A stretch of 64,000 nucleotides of DNA from Roseomonas sp. GTDB taxonomy: Bacteria > Pseudomonadota > Alphaproteobacteria > Acetobacterales > Acetobacteraceae. The DNA is taken from positions 1 to 64,000 of the forward strand of contig JADCGA010000020.1 in assembly GCA_020249265.1 (NCBI GenBank). The letters run 5' to 3'. Below, one piece after another: positions 16,525-26,304 of the stretch. Under the pieces are notes generated by a model. That model saw only the letters and a program-made list of their open reading frames with translations, made no database searches and was not told the DNA's origin. Position numbers and translations under genes: made by a program. Each line of letters opens with the position of its first letter. Position 1 is the stretch's first letter.

Positions 16525-17214
16525 ATGGCTACCCCCGACCCTTCCCCTGACCGCAACGCTGCCCTGGCCCGGCTGCGCGATACCCTGGCCGGGCTCACCA
16601 CCCGCGCCCAAGGGGCTGGGGCTGCTGCCCCCATTCCGGTTTTTGCTGATCATGGCTTGATCGGGGCTGGCCTTGCGCGTGGAGCATTACATGAAGTTTG
16701 CGCCGCAAGCCCCGGATCTGGCGTGGCTTTTGCCGCCATTCTGCTCGCGCGCTGCGGCGGCCAGGTGCTGTGGATTGCGACCGAACAGGAATCGAATCTT
16801 GTCTGGCCGCCGGGGTTGATCCCCTTTGGCCTGGCCCCGGAACGCCTGATTCTGGCGCGGGCGGCGCGCTGGCCAGAGGCGCTTTGGGCCATGGAAGAAG
16901 CCCTGCGCTGCCCTGCCTTGGGTGGGGCCGTGCTGATGGCGGGCGCGGGGCAGGGGCTTGATCTGACCGCGACGCGCCGCCTGCATCTGGCTGCTGAGGC
17001 CGGGGGTGTTTTCGGTCTGCTGCTCCGCCCGGATGGCGCTGCGGGTGCCTCCGCCGCGCGCACGCGCTGGCATATCGCGCCGCTTGCCAGCACCGATGCG
17101 CCGCGCTGGCGCCTGACGCTGCTCCGCCAGCGCGGCGGCGCCCCGGCGGGGCCATGGAATATCGCCTTTGAAGCCGCAACCGGCACGCTGCGCCTGGAAG
17201 CGGGGGGCGCATGA
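16525..17214 (+). CDS. imuA: ImuA, RecA-like mutagenesis protein
   Basis: A 229-residue member of the ImuA (SulA/RecA-related) family, first gene of the damage-inducible translesion cassette. It has the family entry LIGAGLARGALHEVCAA (about 45-61), QVLWIATEQE, the FGLAPERLILARAARWPEALWAMEEALR region, and a C-terminal RWRLTLLRQRGG. ImuA works with ImuB and DnaE2 in error-prone bypass of DNA lesions, probably through RecA contacts. No strong ribosome site precedes the ATG. The 3' end overlaps imuB by 4 bases (ATGA). A LexA box lies directly upstream. Confidence 0.9.
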   Translation: MATPDPSPDRNAALARLRDTLAGLTTRAQGAGAAAPIPVFADHGLIGAGLARGALHEVCAASPGSGVAFAAILLARCGGQVLWIATEQESNLVWPPGLIPFGLAPERLILARAARWPEALWAMEEALRCPALGGAVLMAGAGQGLDLTATRRLHLAAEAGGVFGLLLRPDGAAGASAARTRWHIAPLASTDAPRWRLTLLRQRGGAPAGPWNIAFEAATGTLRLEAGGA

Positions 17215-18704
17215 AGCCCACGCGCCGTTACCTTGCCTTGTATCTGCCCTTCTGGGAAGCCGAGCATCTGCGCCAAAGCCACCCCGATCTGCCGGCGGAT
17301 ACGCCCTTGGCGCTGTGGGCGCGGCAGGGTGCGCGGCGCCTTTTGGTGGCGGTGGATCACGCGGCGGCAGCGGCAGGCTTGGAACCAGGCCAAGCGCTCG
17401 CCGATGCCGAGGCACTTTTGCCCGATTTGCAGGTTTTGCCCGCCACGCCGGAAGCCTCGGCGGCTGGGCTGCGTGAACTCGCACTTTGGGCGCAGCGCTT
17501 CACGCCCCTTTCGGCGCCGCTGCCGCCCGATGGGCTGCTGCTGGATATCACCGGCTGCGATCATCTGTTCGGCGGGGAAGCCGCTTTGCTCAGTAAAACC
17601 CTCGCGGATTTGGCCGAGCTTGGCCTGACCGCCCAGGGTGCGGTGGCGAGTGCGGCGGCCAGCGCCACGGCACTCGCGCGGGTGCGGCGAGACGCGCCGA
17701 TCATCGTGGCAGGATCGGAAGAGAAAGCCGTCGCACCGCTGCCGCTTGGCACAGCGCTCCGCCTGCCGGGGGGAATGGTGGAAGACCTCGCCCGGCTCGG
17801 GTTGCGCTCCATCGGTGATGCGCTGCGCCAGCCCCGCGCGCCGCTTGCCCGGCGCTTCGGCGCGCCTTTGCTCAATGCGCTGGATGCCGCGGCGGGCCAT
17901 CGCGCGCCCCCCATCACCCCCATCGCCGCGCCACCTGATTTGAGCGTGACGCGCGTTCTGCCGGAACCGATCCTAACCGCCGAGGCCATTGCCGCCTTGC
18001 TGGACCGCCTGCTGGCAGCGCTTTGCGCGCGGCTTGCCCGTGCTGGGCTGGGCGCGCGTCGGCTTTGTCTGCTGGCTTTTCGCGTGGATGGCACCGAACA
18101 GCGCCTGGTGATCGGCACTGGCGCGCCCAATCGCGACCCAGCCCATCTGGCGCGGCTTTTCGCCGAGCCCTTGGCCAGCCTGGCACCGGAATTGGGCTTT
18201 GAGCGTTTCACCCTGCATGCTTTGGCGACCGACCCGATGGGCGCGGAAGGGCAGGGCGCCTTGCCCATGGGCGCCGCGCCGCGTCCGGATGGGGTTTTGG
18301 CGCAGCTATTGGACAGGCTCGGCCAAAGGCTGCGCCTGGCCCGCCCCGCGCCACAACCCAGCCATTGGCCGGAGAGGCAATGGCGCGCTGCCCCCCCGCA
18401 TGAAGCGCCTATCGCCACTCCGCCCGGCTGGGGTAGCCGCACTGCACCAGTGCTGCTGCGTCGTCGGCCCGAAGCGGTGCAAGTGACCGCCTTTGCCGAA
18501 GGCGCCCCCGCCGCGCTGCGCTGGCGCGGGCGGGTCTATCCGCTGACCCGCGCCGAAGGCCCGTTACGGCTGGAAGCGGAATGGTGGCATGGCGGCGCGC
18601 TGCCGCCGGCGCGGGATTATCACCGGGTACAACTCGCTTCCGGCGAAAGGCTCTGGCTTTGTCATGCCGGTGGGCGCTGGGTGGTGCAGGGCGATTTGCC
18701 ATGA
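17211..18704 (+). CDS. imuB: ImuB, inactive Y-family polymerase-like adaptor
   Basis: A 497-residue Y-family polymerase homologue that acts as the hub linking the beta clamp, ImuA and DnaE2. It starts RRYLALYLPFWEAEHLRQ, where active Y-family enzymes have an acidic D-x-D-x-FF-x-S-x-E motif; the metal ligands are absent, as is normal for ImuB. GLLLDITGCDHLFGGE (about 103-118), FTPLSAPLPPDG and LPGGMVEDLARLGLRSIGDAL (helix-hairpin-helix region) follow the family order. It overlaps imuA and dnaE2 by 4 bases at each end. Confidence 0.92.
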   Translation: MKPTRRYLALYLPFWEAEHLRQSHPDLPADTPLALWARQGARRLLVAVDHAAAAAGLEPGQALADAEALLPDLQVLPATPEASAAGLRELALWAQRFTPLSAPLPPDGLLLDITGCDHLFGGEAALLSKTLADLAELGLTAQGAVASAAASATALARVRRDAPIIVAGSEEKAVAPLPLGTALRLPGGMVEDLARLGLRSIGDALRQPRAPLARRFGAPLLNALDAAAGHRAPPITPIAAPPDLSVTRVLPEPILTAEAIAALLDRLLAALCARLARAGLGARRLCLLAFRVDGTEQRLVIGTGAPNRDPAHLARLFAEPLASLAPELGFERFTLHALATDPMGAEGQGALPMGAAPRPDGVLAQLLDRLGQRLRLARPAPQPSHWPERQWRAAPPHEAPIATPPGWGSRTAPVLLRRRPEAVQVTAFAEGAPAALRWRGRVYPLTRAEGPLRLEAEWWHGGALPPARDYHRVQLASGERLWLCHAGGRWVVQGDLP

Positions 18705-21700
18705 AAGCGTCCGGCTATGCGGAGGTAGCGGCGCGGTCCAATTTCTCTTTCCTGGATGGCGCTTCGCATCCGGAAGAATTGGTGGAACAGGCCGCTGCCC
18801 TTGGCCATGCGGGCTTTGGGTTATGCGATACAAATGGGCTGGCCGGCGTGGTGCGCGCGCATGGCGCGGCCAAGGCGGCGGGGCTGGCCTTCGCGCCGGG
18901 GTGCCGGCTGCGGCTGGAAGATGGCGCGGAATGGCTGATCTGGCCCGCCGATCGCGCTGCCTATGGGCGGCTGACGGCGTTGCTTTCGGCCGGGCGCATG
19001 GCCGCGCCCAAGGGCGAATGCCGGTTTGATTTTGACATGCTCTGCGCCGCAGCGGAGGGCGTGGCGCTGGCCGCCATCCCGCCCGTCACGCCCGCAGCTT
19101 TGCGTCGCCTGTCTGAACTGCGCCTGGCCTTACCGCCGCTGATCGCTGTGGCCTGCCCCTTATTGGGCGACGACGCGGCGGAACTCGCCCGCCATGCGGC
19201 GCTGGCGGAAGCGACCGGCGCGCGGCTGCTCGCGACCAATAATGTGCGTTACCATGTGCCATCGCGGCGGCGGCTCGCGGATGTATTGAGCGCCATTCGC
19301 CTGCGCTGCAGCGTGGATGCCTTGGGCCAGACGGCGGAACCCAATGCGGAACGCCATTTGAAATCCCCCGCTGAAATGACGCGGCTTTTCGCGCGCTACC
19401 CGGATGCTTTGCAAGCAAGCCTTGATGTGCTGGCAACGACGCGCGGCTTTTCGCTGGATCATTTGCGTTACGAATACCCCGATGAGGTGCTGGACCCAGG
19501 CCTTACTGCACAGCAAAGCCTGGAAGTGCGCGTGGCCGAAGCCATTGCCGCGCGCTGGCCCGTGCAGGTGCCGGATGCCATTACCGCGCGCATCACCCAT
19601 GAAATGCGCCTGATCAATGATCTTGGCTATGCGCCGTATTTCCTGACGGTGCATGAGATTATGCGCTTCGCCCGCGCGCGCGGTATCCTGTGCCAGGGGC
19701 GCGGTTCGGCGGCGAATTCTACGGTTTGCTACGTGCTTGGCATCACCGCCGTTGATCCCGAAAAGCATGATCTGCTGTTTGAGCGTTTTGTCTCCACCAG
19801 TCGCGGCGAACCGCCCGATATAGACATTGATTTCGAACATGACCGGCGAGAGGAGGTGATCCAACACCTCTATGAACGCTATGGCCGCGACCGCGCGGCA
19901 ATTTGCGCGACCCTGATCCGCTATCGCCCGCGCAGCGCCATTCGTGAAGTGGGCAAGGCGATGGGGCTGACCGAGGACATCACCGCGCGCCTCGCCAAGG
20001 CCGGCTGGGGGCCGGGGCGGGAGATGAGCCTCGCGGAATTGGCAGAGGATGAAGGCTTTGACACCAACGATCCGCGCTTGGCGATGACGTTGGAACTCGC
20101 CGAGGAATTGCAGGATTTCCCGCGCCATACCGCAACCCATGTCGGCGGCTTTGTCATCACGCGCGGCAAGCTCACGGAATTGGCGGTGGTGACGCAGGCG
20201 GCGATGGAAGACCGCACCGTTTTGGAATGGGACAAGGATGATATTGATGCACTCGGCATCATGAAGGTGGATGTGCTGGGGCTTGGGATGCTGTCCTGCC
20301 TCCGGCGCGGGTTTGATTTGCTGGCGCGGCATCGGCGCCTTGCCTTGAACCTGGCAAACCTGCCGCGCGATTGTGCGGAAACCTATGCCATGTTGCGGCG
20401 CGCTGATTCCGTTGGCGTGTTTCAGGTGGAAAGCCGCGCGCAGATGAATATGCTGCCTCGGCTGAAACCGCGCGCCTTTTATGATCTGGTGGTGCAGGTG
20501 GCGATTGTGCGCCCAGGCCCCATTCAGGGCGATATGGTGCATCCTTATTTGCGCCGAAGACAGGGGCTGGAAGCGGTGGAATACCCCGCACCTGATCCCG
20601 CCTTTGGCCCGCCTGATGAATTGAAACAGGTATTGGGGCGCACACTTGGCGTGCCGTTGTTTCAGGAACAGGCGATGCGCTTGGCCATTGTCGCCGCCGG
20701 CTTCACGCCGGAAGAAGCGGATCAATTGCGCCGCGCCATGGCCACCTTCCGCCAACAGGGTTTGGTAACGCGGCATAAGGAAAAGCTGGTCGCGGGCATG
20801 ACAAGGCGAGGTTACGCGCAGGATTTGGCGGAACGTGTCTTCGCGCAAATCGAAGGCTTTGGCAGCTATGGTTTTCCTGAAAGCCATGCGGCGAGCTTCG
20901 CGCATTTGGTCTATGCCTCGGCCTGGTTGAAGCGCCATCACCCGGCGGCTTTTGCTTGTGCACTGCTGAACAGTCAGCCCATGGGGTTTTACGCGCCGGC
21001 GCAAATCATGCGCGATGCGCGGGAACACGGCGTCGCGGTGCGCGCGGTGGATGTGAATGCCAGCGATTGGGATAGCAGCCTGGAAGAAGCGCCTGAAAGC
21101 ACCGGCGGCCTGGCGCTACGGCTTGGCTTGCGGCTGGTGGCGGGGTTGGCTGCGCGTGATGCCGAGGCGCTGCTTATGGCCCGCGCCGCGCGCAATGGCG
21201 CGCCCTTTGTGAGTGTGGAGGATTTGGCTTGGCGCGCGGGGCTTTCCCAAGGCGCTTTGGGTGCGCTGGCCGCCGCCAATGCCTTCCCCGGTGTTGCGCG
21301 GCGCGATGCCGCCTGGGCTGCGCGCGGGGCGCGGGGCACGCCGCGCGATTTGCCGCTTTTTGCTGTGCGGGATGGTGTGGGGGCGGCTTTGGCTGATGAA
21401 GCGCCCATCCTGCCCGAAGCCGCGCCGCTGCTGCCGGTAGAACATGAAGGCGAGCATATTGTGCAGGATTACGCGGCACTCGGCCTGACGCTTGGGCGGC
21501 ACCCGCTGGCGCTATTGCGCACGCAACTCCGCGCCGAAGGGCTGCGTGACACGCGCGATTTGCAGGCATGGAAATCCGGGCGCCTGTTGCGTCTGGCGGG
21601 GCTGGTGCTGATGCGCCAGCGCCCCGGTTCCGCCAAGGGCGTGATTTTTATCACCATCGAGGATGAACACGGCACCGCCAATCTGGTGGTCTATACCGAT

Positions 21701-21973
21701 GTCGCGGCGCGTGACCGTCGTGCCTTGCGCGGTGCGCGGCTATTGGAAGTGGAAGGTCGGGTGGAGCGAGAGGATCGCCATGCCGAAGTGCCGATCATTC
21801 ACGTGATCGCGCGGCGCCTGGTTGATCGTTCCGATCTGCTGGAAGGGTTGTTGCAGGAAGCGGGCAGCGCTTGGGCCGCTGCCGCGCTGGGTCGCGCTGA
21901 TGAAGTGGAGCGCCCGCAGGATGATCGCCGCCCGCCGCGAGCCAAATTGCCCGCGAGCCGGGATTTTCGGTAG
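18701..21973 (+). CDS. dnaE2: DnaE2, error-prone DNA polymerase III alpha subunit
   Basis: A 1,090-residue C-family polymerase for lesion bypass. The start at 18701 (MKASGYAEVAARSNFSFLDG) overlaps the imuB stop by 4 bases; the frame is open 40 codons further upstream but only inside imuB. The N-terminal PHP domain has RSNFSFLDGASHPEEL without the HxH pair seen in replicative DnaE. The catalytic core has PPDIDIDFEHDRREEVI near 370-386, GRGSAANSTVCYVLGIT and VDVLGLGMLSCL. The C-terminal OB domain (LVLMRQRPGSAKGVIFITIED) and the final SRDFR are typical of DnaE2. Confidence 0.95.
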   Translation: MKASGYAEVAARSNFSFLDGASHPEELVEQAAALGHAGFGLCDTNGLAGVVRAHGAAKAAGLAFAPGCRLRLEDGAEWLIWPADRAAYGRLTALLSAGRMAAPKGECRFDFDMLCAAAEGVALAAIPPVTPAALRRLSELRLALPPLIAVACPLLGDDAAELARHAALAEATGARLLATNNVRYHVPSRRRLADVLSAIRLRCSVDALGQTAEPNAERHLKSPAEMTRLFARYPDALQASLDVLATTRGFSLDHLRYEYPDEVLDPGLTAQQSLEVRVAEAIAARWPVQVPDAITARITHEMRLINDLGYAPYFLTVHEIMRFARARGILCQGRGSAANSTVCYVLGITAVDPEKHDLLFERFVSTSRGEPPDIDIDFEHDRREEVIQHLYERYGRDRAAICATLIRYRPRSAIREVGKAMGLTEDITARLAKAGWGPGREMSLAELAEDEGFDTNDPRLAMTLELAEELQDFPRHTATHVGGFVITRGKLTELAVVTQAAMEDRTVLEWDKDDIDALGIMKVDVLGLGMLSCLRRGFDLLARHRRLALNLANLPRDCAETYAMLRRADSVGVFQVESRAQMNMLPRLKPRAFYDLVVQVAIVRPGPIQGDMVHPYLRRRQGLEAVEYPAPDPAFGPPDELKQVLGRTLGVPLFQEQAMRLAIVAAGFTPEEADQLRRAMATFRQQGLVTRHKEKLVAGMTRRGYAQDLAERVFAQIEGFGSYGFPESHAASFAHLVYASAWLKRHHPAAFACALLNSQPMGFYAPAQIMRDAREHGVAVRAVDVNASDWDSSLEEAPESTGGLALRLGLRLVAGLAARDAEALLMARAARNGAPFVSVEDLAWRAGLSQGALGALAAANAFPGVARRDAAWAARGARGTPRDLPLFAVRDGVGAALADEAPILPEAAPLLPVEHEGEHIVQDYAALGLTLGRHPLALLRTQLRAEGLRDTRDLQAWKSGRLLRLAGLVLMRQRPGSAKGVIFITIEDEHGTANLVVYTDVAARDRRALRGARLLEVEGRVEREDRHAEVPIIHVIARRLVDRSDLLEGLLQEAGSAWAAAALGRADEVERPQDDRRPPRAKLPASRDFR

Positions 21974-22241
21974 TGAGAATCAGATTTGATCTTGGCCATC
22001 TGACAAGACCAAAAACACAATCCGACTAACCTCACGCTTGGCGCGCATGCGCCGCGAAGAGATCGCGAAATCTTCCGACAACGGCATCACATCAATGCGT
22101 AAAAACGCCAATACTCCTTTCCGTTTATTGAATGAACTCTGAGCCGAGAGGGCCGAGGCAGGACTCAGTCATTCCCATTTTCTCTGAGATGCACATGAAC
22201 TCGAACTCCACTCGGCCCAATCCCAACCTGTCCGGAAAGGC

Positions 22242-23207
22242 CTATTCCGCCTGCCGTAGATTATTCTCCTCAATGATACGGCGGAAGGATTCCGAGTCAC
22301 GCGTGACGGTTGCGGCAAAGTCGCGCGCATTCTGGAAGGTGATGGGTGTCTGGATGCGTTCATGGCCTTCACGCATCGCGGGCGAACCCATCGCCCGTTC
22401 ACAGGCGGATTCGTAACGCGCAATGATGGCGGGTGGCGTATTGGCTGGCGCGAAAAGTCCATGCCAAATGGCGAAATTCACATCATAGCCCTGTTCGCGC
22501 ATGGTCGGCACATCGGGGAAATCCGGCACGCGCTCAGGGTTCAGAACGGCTACGGCATGAAGATTGTTGGCGCGAACGGATGAAGGATGGTCGTTGAAAA
22601 TCTCGATATCCCTTGTCCGCATCGCCACCATGACATCGCCCGGGCCGCGATAGGCGATATGGTTCATGGCCACACCAGCAATTCGCGCAAAAGTGACCAT
22701 GGAAAGATGTGGCGTAGTACCTGGCCCTGTGCTGGCAAAAGGCATGGGGGCCGGTGCCGCGCGGGCGCGCGCGACAACATCAGCCACTGTCCGCATGCCG
22801 GAGTCAGGCTGCGTCATCATGATCAGCGGTGCACGATTCACCATGCAGATGGGCGAAAGGTCAGTGGCACGATATCCGGCATTGCGCATGAAGCTTGGCT
22901 GGATGGCGATTGGCCCCACCGGCGTGAAAAGTAGCGTCATGCCATCAGGACGCGCTCGCACCACTTCATTGGCGGCGATAGTGCCGGCAGCACCGGTGGT
23001 ATTCTTCACCACAACGGGTAGCCCAAGCATGGGCTGAAATTCGGCAGCGATCAGCCGCGCCACGATATCGGCGGCGGAACCTGGACCAAAGCTGGTAACA
23101 ATAACGACCGCAGATTGCGCCCGCCCCGTACTGGGCGCGACAAGCCCTGCAACCACGGCAAGCGCCAGCAGGAATGGGCCAAAGTGCCGGAAGGGATTGC
23201 GTGACAT
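22242..23207 (-). CDS. Bug/TctC-family substrate-binding protein
   Basis: 321 residues with a Sec signal peptide (hydrophobic FLLALAVVAGLVAP, cleavage near GRAQ). Motifs: VTSFGPGSAADIVARLIAAEF, VVVKNTTGAAGTIAANEVVRA, PDGMTLLFTPVG, STGPGTTPHLSMVTFAR, HIAYRGPGDVMVAMRTRDIEIF. The binding loop has Lys-Asn-Thr-Thr instead of the usual Glu-Asn-Arg, so ligand specificity may differ from its paralogues. It diverges from the SDR gene at 23412. The 268 bases between dnaE2 and this gene hold no gene I can support. Confidence 0.92.
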   Translation of the reverse strand: MSRNPFRHFGPFLLALAVVAGLVAPSTGRAQSAVVIVTSFGPGSAADIVARLIAAEFQPMLGLPVVVKNTTGAAGTIAANEVVRARPDGMTLLFTPVGPIAIQPSFMRNAGYRATDLSPICMVNRAPLIMMTQPDSGMRTVADVVARARAAPAPMPFASTGPGTTPHLSMVTFARIAGVAMNHIAYRGPGDVMVAMRTRDIEIFNDHPSSVRANNLHAVAVLNPERVPDFPDVPTMREQGYDVNFAIWHGLFAPANTPPAIIARYESACERAMGSPAMREGHERIQTPITFQNARDFAATVTRDSESFRRIIEENNLRQAE

Positions 23208-23411
23208 GTTCCTGTTTCTCCCTGATCAGGAATTGGAGCATCATCGGCTCTGCGAAACTCTGCAATACTCAGGCTGCGAATGGAAGCCTATTCTGAGGCG
23301 CGCATGGCCATCTCAGGGGAGGATGGCATTTTTCCTGCCGCTATCCGTTCCCGCCTAAGCCCCCATTGCCTGAGTATGGCCGCCATGCACCTTCTGCTAT
23401 AGGCTTCACTA

Positions 23412-24182
23412 ATGAGCATCATGGAACAATTCAGTCTTGCAGGCCGCACCGCACTCGTGACAGGTGCGCGCCGGGAAATTGGCCGCGCCATTGCGCTAAC
23501 CCTGGCCGAGCTTGGCGCAAGACTTGCCATTCATCACGCCGGCACCGCCGAGGAAGCGGCGGATGCTGATGCTGTGGTGCAAGAAATTGAAGGGGCAGGC
23601 GGTATTGCGCGCGCCTTTGGCCAGGATTTCGCTGCCGATGATGCGGGCCGGCTTTTGGCTGCGTCGGTTTCTGCCTGGGCAGCGGTTGATATCCTTGTCC
23701 TGAATGCTTCCATCGAATTGCCGGAAGCCTATGAAGACATCAGCCGCGCGCATTTCGATCAGCAGATCGCGGTTAATCTGCGTACGCCGCTTGAGCTTTT
23801 GCAAATCCTTGTACCCCCCATGGCGGAACGCGGTTGGGGGCGCGTTTTGACGATAGGAAGTGTCCAACAGATGCGGCCCCATCCCAAGATGATGGTCTAT
23901 GCCGGCACCAAGGCCGCACAATGGAATTGGATGCGAAACCTGGCGCGGCAATTCGGCGGCAAGGGTGTCACGGTCAATAACCTGGCGCCTGGTGCCATCC
24001 TCACGGCACGCAACCGCGACCAAATGGCGGTTGAAGGTGCCGCGCTGGTTGAACGCATTCCCGCGGGCCGGCTTGGACATCCGAATGATCTCTGCGGCGC
24101 GGCGGCGCTTTTATGCTCAGACGCTGGCGCCTATATCAATGGTGTCAATCTTTATGTTGATGGTGGCCGCGCAGCGGTTTGA
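23412..24182 (+). CDS. Short-chain dehydrogenase/reductase
   Basis: A 256-residue NAD(P)-dependent Rossmann oxidoreductase. It has TGARREIGRAIALTLAELG (nucleotide site; the usual second Gly is replaced by Arg-Glu), LNASIELPEAY in place of NNAG, Ser in TIGSVQQM, the catalytic Y-x-x-x-K as YAGTKAAQ, and a C-terminal GVNLYVDGG. Substrate unknown. It converges with the GMC dehydrogenase operon, leaving 15 bases between stops, and may use the same sugar or alcohol. Confidence 0.9.
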   Translation: MSIMEQFSLAGRTALVTGARREIGRAIALTLAELGARLAIHHAGTAEEAADADAVVQEIEGAGGIARAFGQDFAADDAGRLLAASVSAWAAVDILVLNASIELPEAYEDISRAHFDQQIAVNLRTPLELLQILVPPMAERGWGRVLTIGSVQQMRPHPKMMVYAGTKAAQWNWMRNLARQFGGKGVTVNNLAPGAILTARNRDQMAVEGAALVERIPAGRLGHPNDLCGAAALLCSDAGAYINGVNLYVDGGRAAV

Positions 24183-24197
24183 AGGGCGCATCAGCGC

Positions 24198-25808
24198 TCA
24201 ATCCTCATCAAAAAGATTGCCAAGACGCCGCTTCATCTGATCGGCGATATAAAGGGCCAATGCTTGAATGGTGGAGGTCGGGTTCACCCCGCCAGAGGTG
24301 ACCCAGATGCTACCATCCACAATGAAAAGATTCTTCACATCATGGCTGCGACTCCAGGCATTCACCACTGACCTTTCCGGATCATTGCCCATGCGGCAAG
24401 TGCCGAGCAAATGCCCTGGGCTATTCAGTAGGGTACGCGAAGTATATATGTTGCGCGCGCCTGCGGCTTCAAGCACTTCGGTTGCCCGACCAATGCCGTG
24501 TTCCATCATGCGTGCCGTGTTTTCGCTGATGGTGTAATCAATCCGTGGTGCGGGAATGCCGTGGCTATCCTTCAATTCCGGGTCGAGTGTGACGCGATTA
24601 TGCTCTTCCGGCAGATCCTCACAAGCAATGCCAATGATCAGGCGGCGATTGACAAGCCCGCGATAGGTTTTGTGATGATTCCGCCCCCAGGGCAGAGTAC
24701 CCGCAGCCGCGCTGGTGATGGCTTCATTGACGAGGCCCGTGGTTCGGCCGAATTGCATGGTATAGCCGCGCACGAAGCCACGCGAAGGATCAGTTTCGTA
24801 GAACTGCTTGCTCCAGATCACGTTCATTGGCCCGCGATCGCCATCCAATTCATCCTCCACATGGCCACGGATTTGCGGCCAGGGATGCAGCATAAGATTC
24901 CGCCCGACAAGGCCACTGGAATTGGCAAGCCCCTGCGGAAAACGCGCGGACGCTGAATTCAGCAAGAGTCGCGGTGTGCCAATACCATTGCAGGCCAGGA
25001 CTACGACTTCTGCCGGCTGGAATTGTTCCTTGCCATCAGCATCGAAATAGATGGCACCATTCGCCATGCCTTGCGCATTCAAGGAAATCTCTCGCACACG
25101 ACACTGCGTGCGCAATTCAACGCCAGCGCGGAGCGCGGCGGGCCAATAGGTGATATCCGCACTCGCCTTGGCGCCTTGTGCGCAACCCGGTGTGCAATGG
25201 CCAAGATTGATGCATTTGCCGCGCCCTTCATAATCCATTGACGCAATCGCGGAATCAGATGGCCACCAATGCCAACCAAGCTTGTTCATGGTCTTGGCAT
25301 AAAGCGTGCCGGTGCGCCCAAGCGGCAGCGGTGGCATGGGCGGATGGCGGGGCGGCACACCTGGGTCGCCCGGCAAGCCAGAAACACCCACAAGATGATC
25401 ATTCTGATCAAAAAATGGTTCAAGATCCCAGTAGCTGATCGGCCAATCATCCGCGACACCATCCAGGCTGCGGACACGGAAATCCGAAGGATGCATGCGC
25501 GGAAAATGCGCGGTCCAAAGAATTGTGCCGCCACCAACACCATTGAAATTCGCGATCTTCATGACGGAGTTTTGTTCATTGATCGGGTAGTCGGTAGGTC
25601 TGGCACGGCGATTGGGGTGAATGTCGAAATCCGTATAGCGGCGCGCTTCCCAATCACGGCCATGCGCCGGATAATCACTGGATTTCACCCAATCGCCTTG
25701 CTCCAGGCACAGGATCCGCATGCGCGTATCAGCGAGGCTCCAGGCGACTGCCGCACCGGAGGCACCGGCGCCGATGATCAGTACATCCACCATTTCATGT
25801 CGGCTCAT
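24198..25808 (-). CDS. GMC-family FAD-dependent dehydrogenase (gluconate 2-dehydrogenase large-subunit type)
   Basis: A 536-residue flavoprotein oxidising sugars, sugar acids or alcohols. The FAD-binding GAGASGAAVAWSLAD lies near residues 13-27, GVGGGTILWTAHFPRM near 90-105, a Cys-containing CINLGHCTPGCAQGAK mid-protein, and the GMC signature LLGTCRMG with the catalytic His region NPTSTIQALAL at the C-terminus. It begins 3 bases after the subunit-3 gene, so the two form a complex as in Acetobacteraceae membrane dehydrogenases. The usual third gene, a multihaem cytochrome c, is not next to them. Confidence 0.9.
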   Translation of the reverse strand: MSRHEMVDVLIIGAGASGAAVAWSLADTRMRILCLEQGDWVKSSDYPAHGRDWEARRYTDFDIHPNRRARPTDYPINEQNSVMKIANFNGVGGGTILWTAHFPRMHPSDFRVRSLDGVADDWPISYWDLEPFFDQNDHLVGVSGLPGDPGVPPRHPPMPPLPLGRTGTLYAKTMNKLGWHWWPSDSAIASMDYEGRGKCINLGHCTPGCAQGAKASADITYWPAALRAGVELRTQCRVREISLNAQGMANGAIYFDADGKEQFQPAEVVVLACNGIGTPRLLLNSASARFPQGLANSSGLVGRNLMLHPWPQIRGHVEDELDGDRGPMNVIWSKQFYETDPSRGFVRGYTMQFGRTTGLVNEAITSAAAGTLPWGRNHHKTYRGLVNRRLIIGIACEDLPEEHNRVTLDPELKDSHGIPAPRIDYTISENTARMMEHGIGRATEVLEAAGARNIYTSRTLLNSPGHLLGTCRMGNDPERSVVNAWSRSHDVKNLFIVDGSIWVTSGGVNPTSTIQALALYIADQMKRRLGNLFDED

Positions 25809-25811
25809 TGG

Positions 25812-26264
25812 CTATGCCCCACGATCATCACGCCAGAAGGGATCTTTCTGCTTGACAGAATCAAGCAAGGCCCAATCGCCTTGCGGCAGAACATGGCCCT
25901 TGGGAAAAGGTGCGCGCGGTTCCCGGCCATAGGCCAGCATCACGCGATCATCCCGATAATAGGCAGCGACCACAACGCGGGAGAGCGCCTGTACCTCTGT
26001 CCGGTTCTCGCCGAGCAACGCCATCGCCTTGGCTTCTGCCTGATCAGCAGGCAGATCAGGAAAGCCAAAGCGTTTCAAGTCAGCAAGAAGAATGCGAATG
26101 GCGGCAGAATCTCGCCCCAGGGTCGCAATGCAGTCTTCAAGGATCAGGGGATCATCAGCGGATGGCAGCGCCATTTCGGGATCGGCAGGAATCATGATGC
26201 CGATCAGGCGACGAAAGATATCACGTTCTTCAGCGGTTAGCCGTTCAGATCTCGGATCAGCCAT
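25812..26264 (-). CDS. Gluconate 2-dehydrogenase subunit 3 family protein
   Basis: About 150 residues starting MADPRSERLTAEERDIFRRLIGIMIPADPEMALPSADD. The LTAEE-x(10)-IPAD opening is the hallmark of the small gamma subunit of GMC-type membrane dehydrogenases. In many homologues it carries a Tat signal that exports the folded large subunit. Here no Tat signal is visible, so the complex may be cytoplasmic or exported differently. GGAGGAGG precedes the ATG by about 9 bases; the longer frame would start at TTG. Confidence 0.82.
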   Translation of the reverse strand: MADPRSERLTAEERDIFRRLIGIMIPADPEMALPSADDPLILEDCIATLGRDSAAIRILLADLKRFGFPDLPADQAEAKAMALLGENRTEVQALSRVVVAAYYRDDRVMLAYGREPRAPFPKGHVLPQGDWALLDSVKQKDPFWRDDRGA

Positions 26265-26304
26265 ACCTATGTACCTCCTCCCCAATCCTTAAAATAGTCC
26301 GCCG

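Noticed and set aside
19160-21028. 622-codon minus-strand frame inside dnaE2
   Set aside because: Fully antisense to the DnaE2 catalytic core. The translation is His/Arg-rich without motifs.
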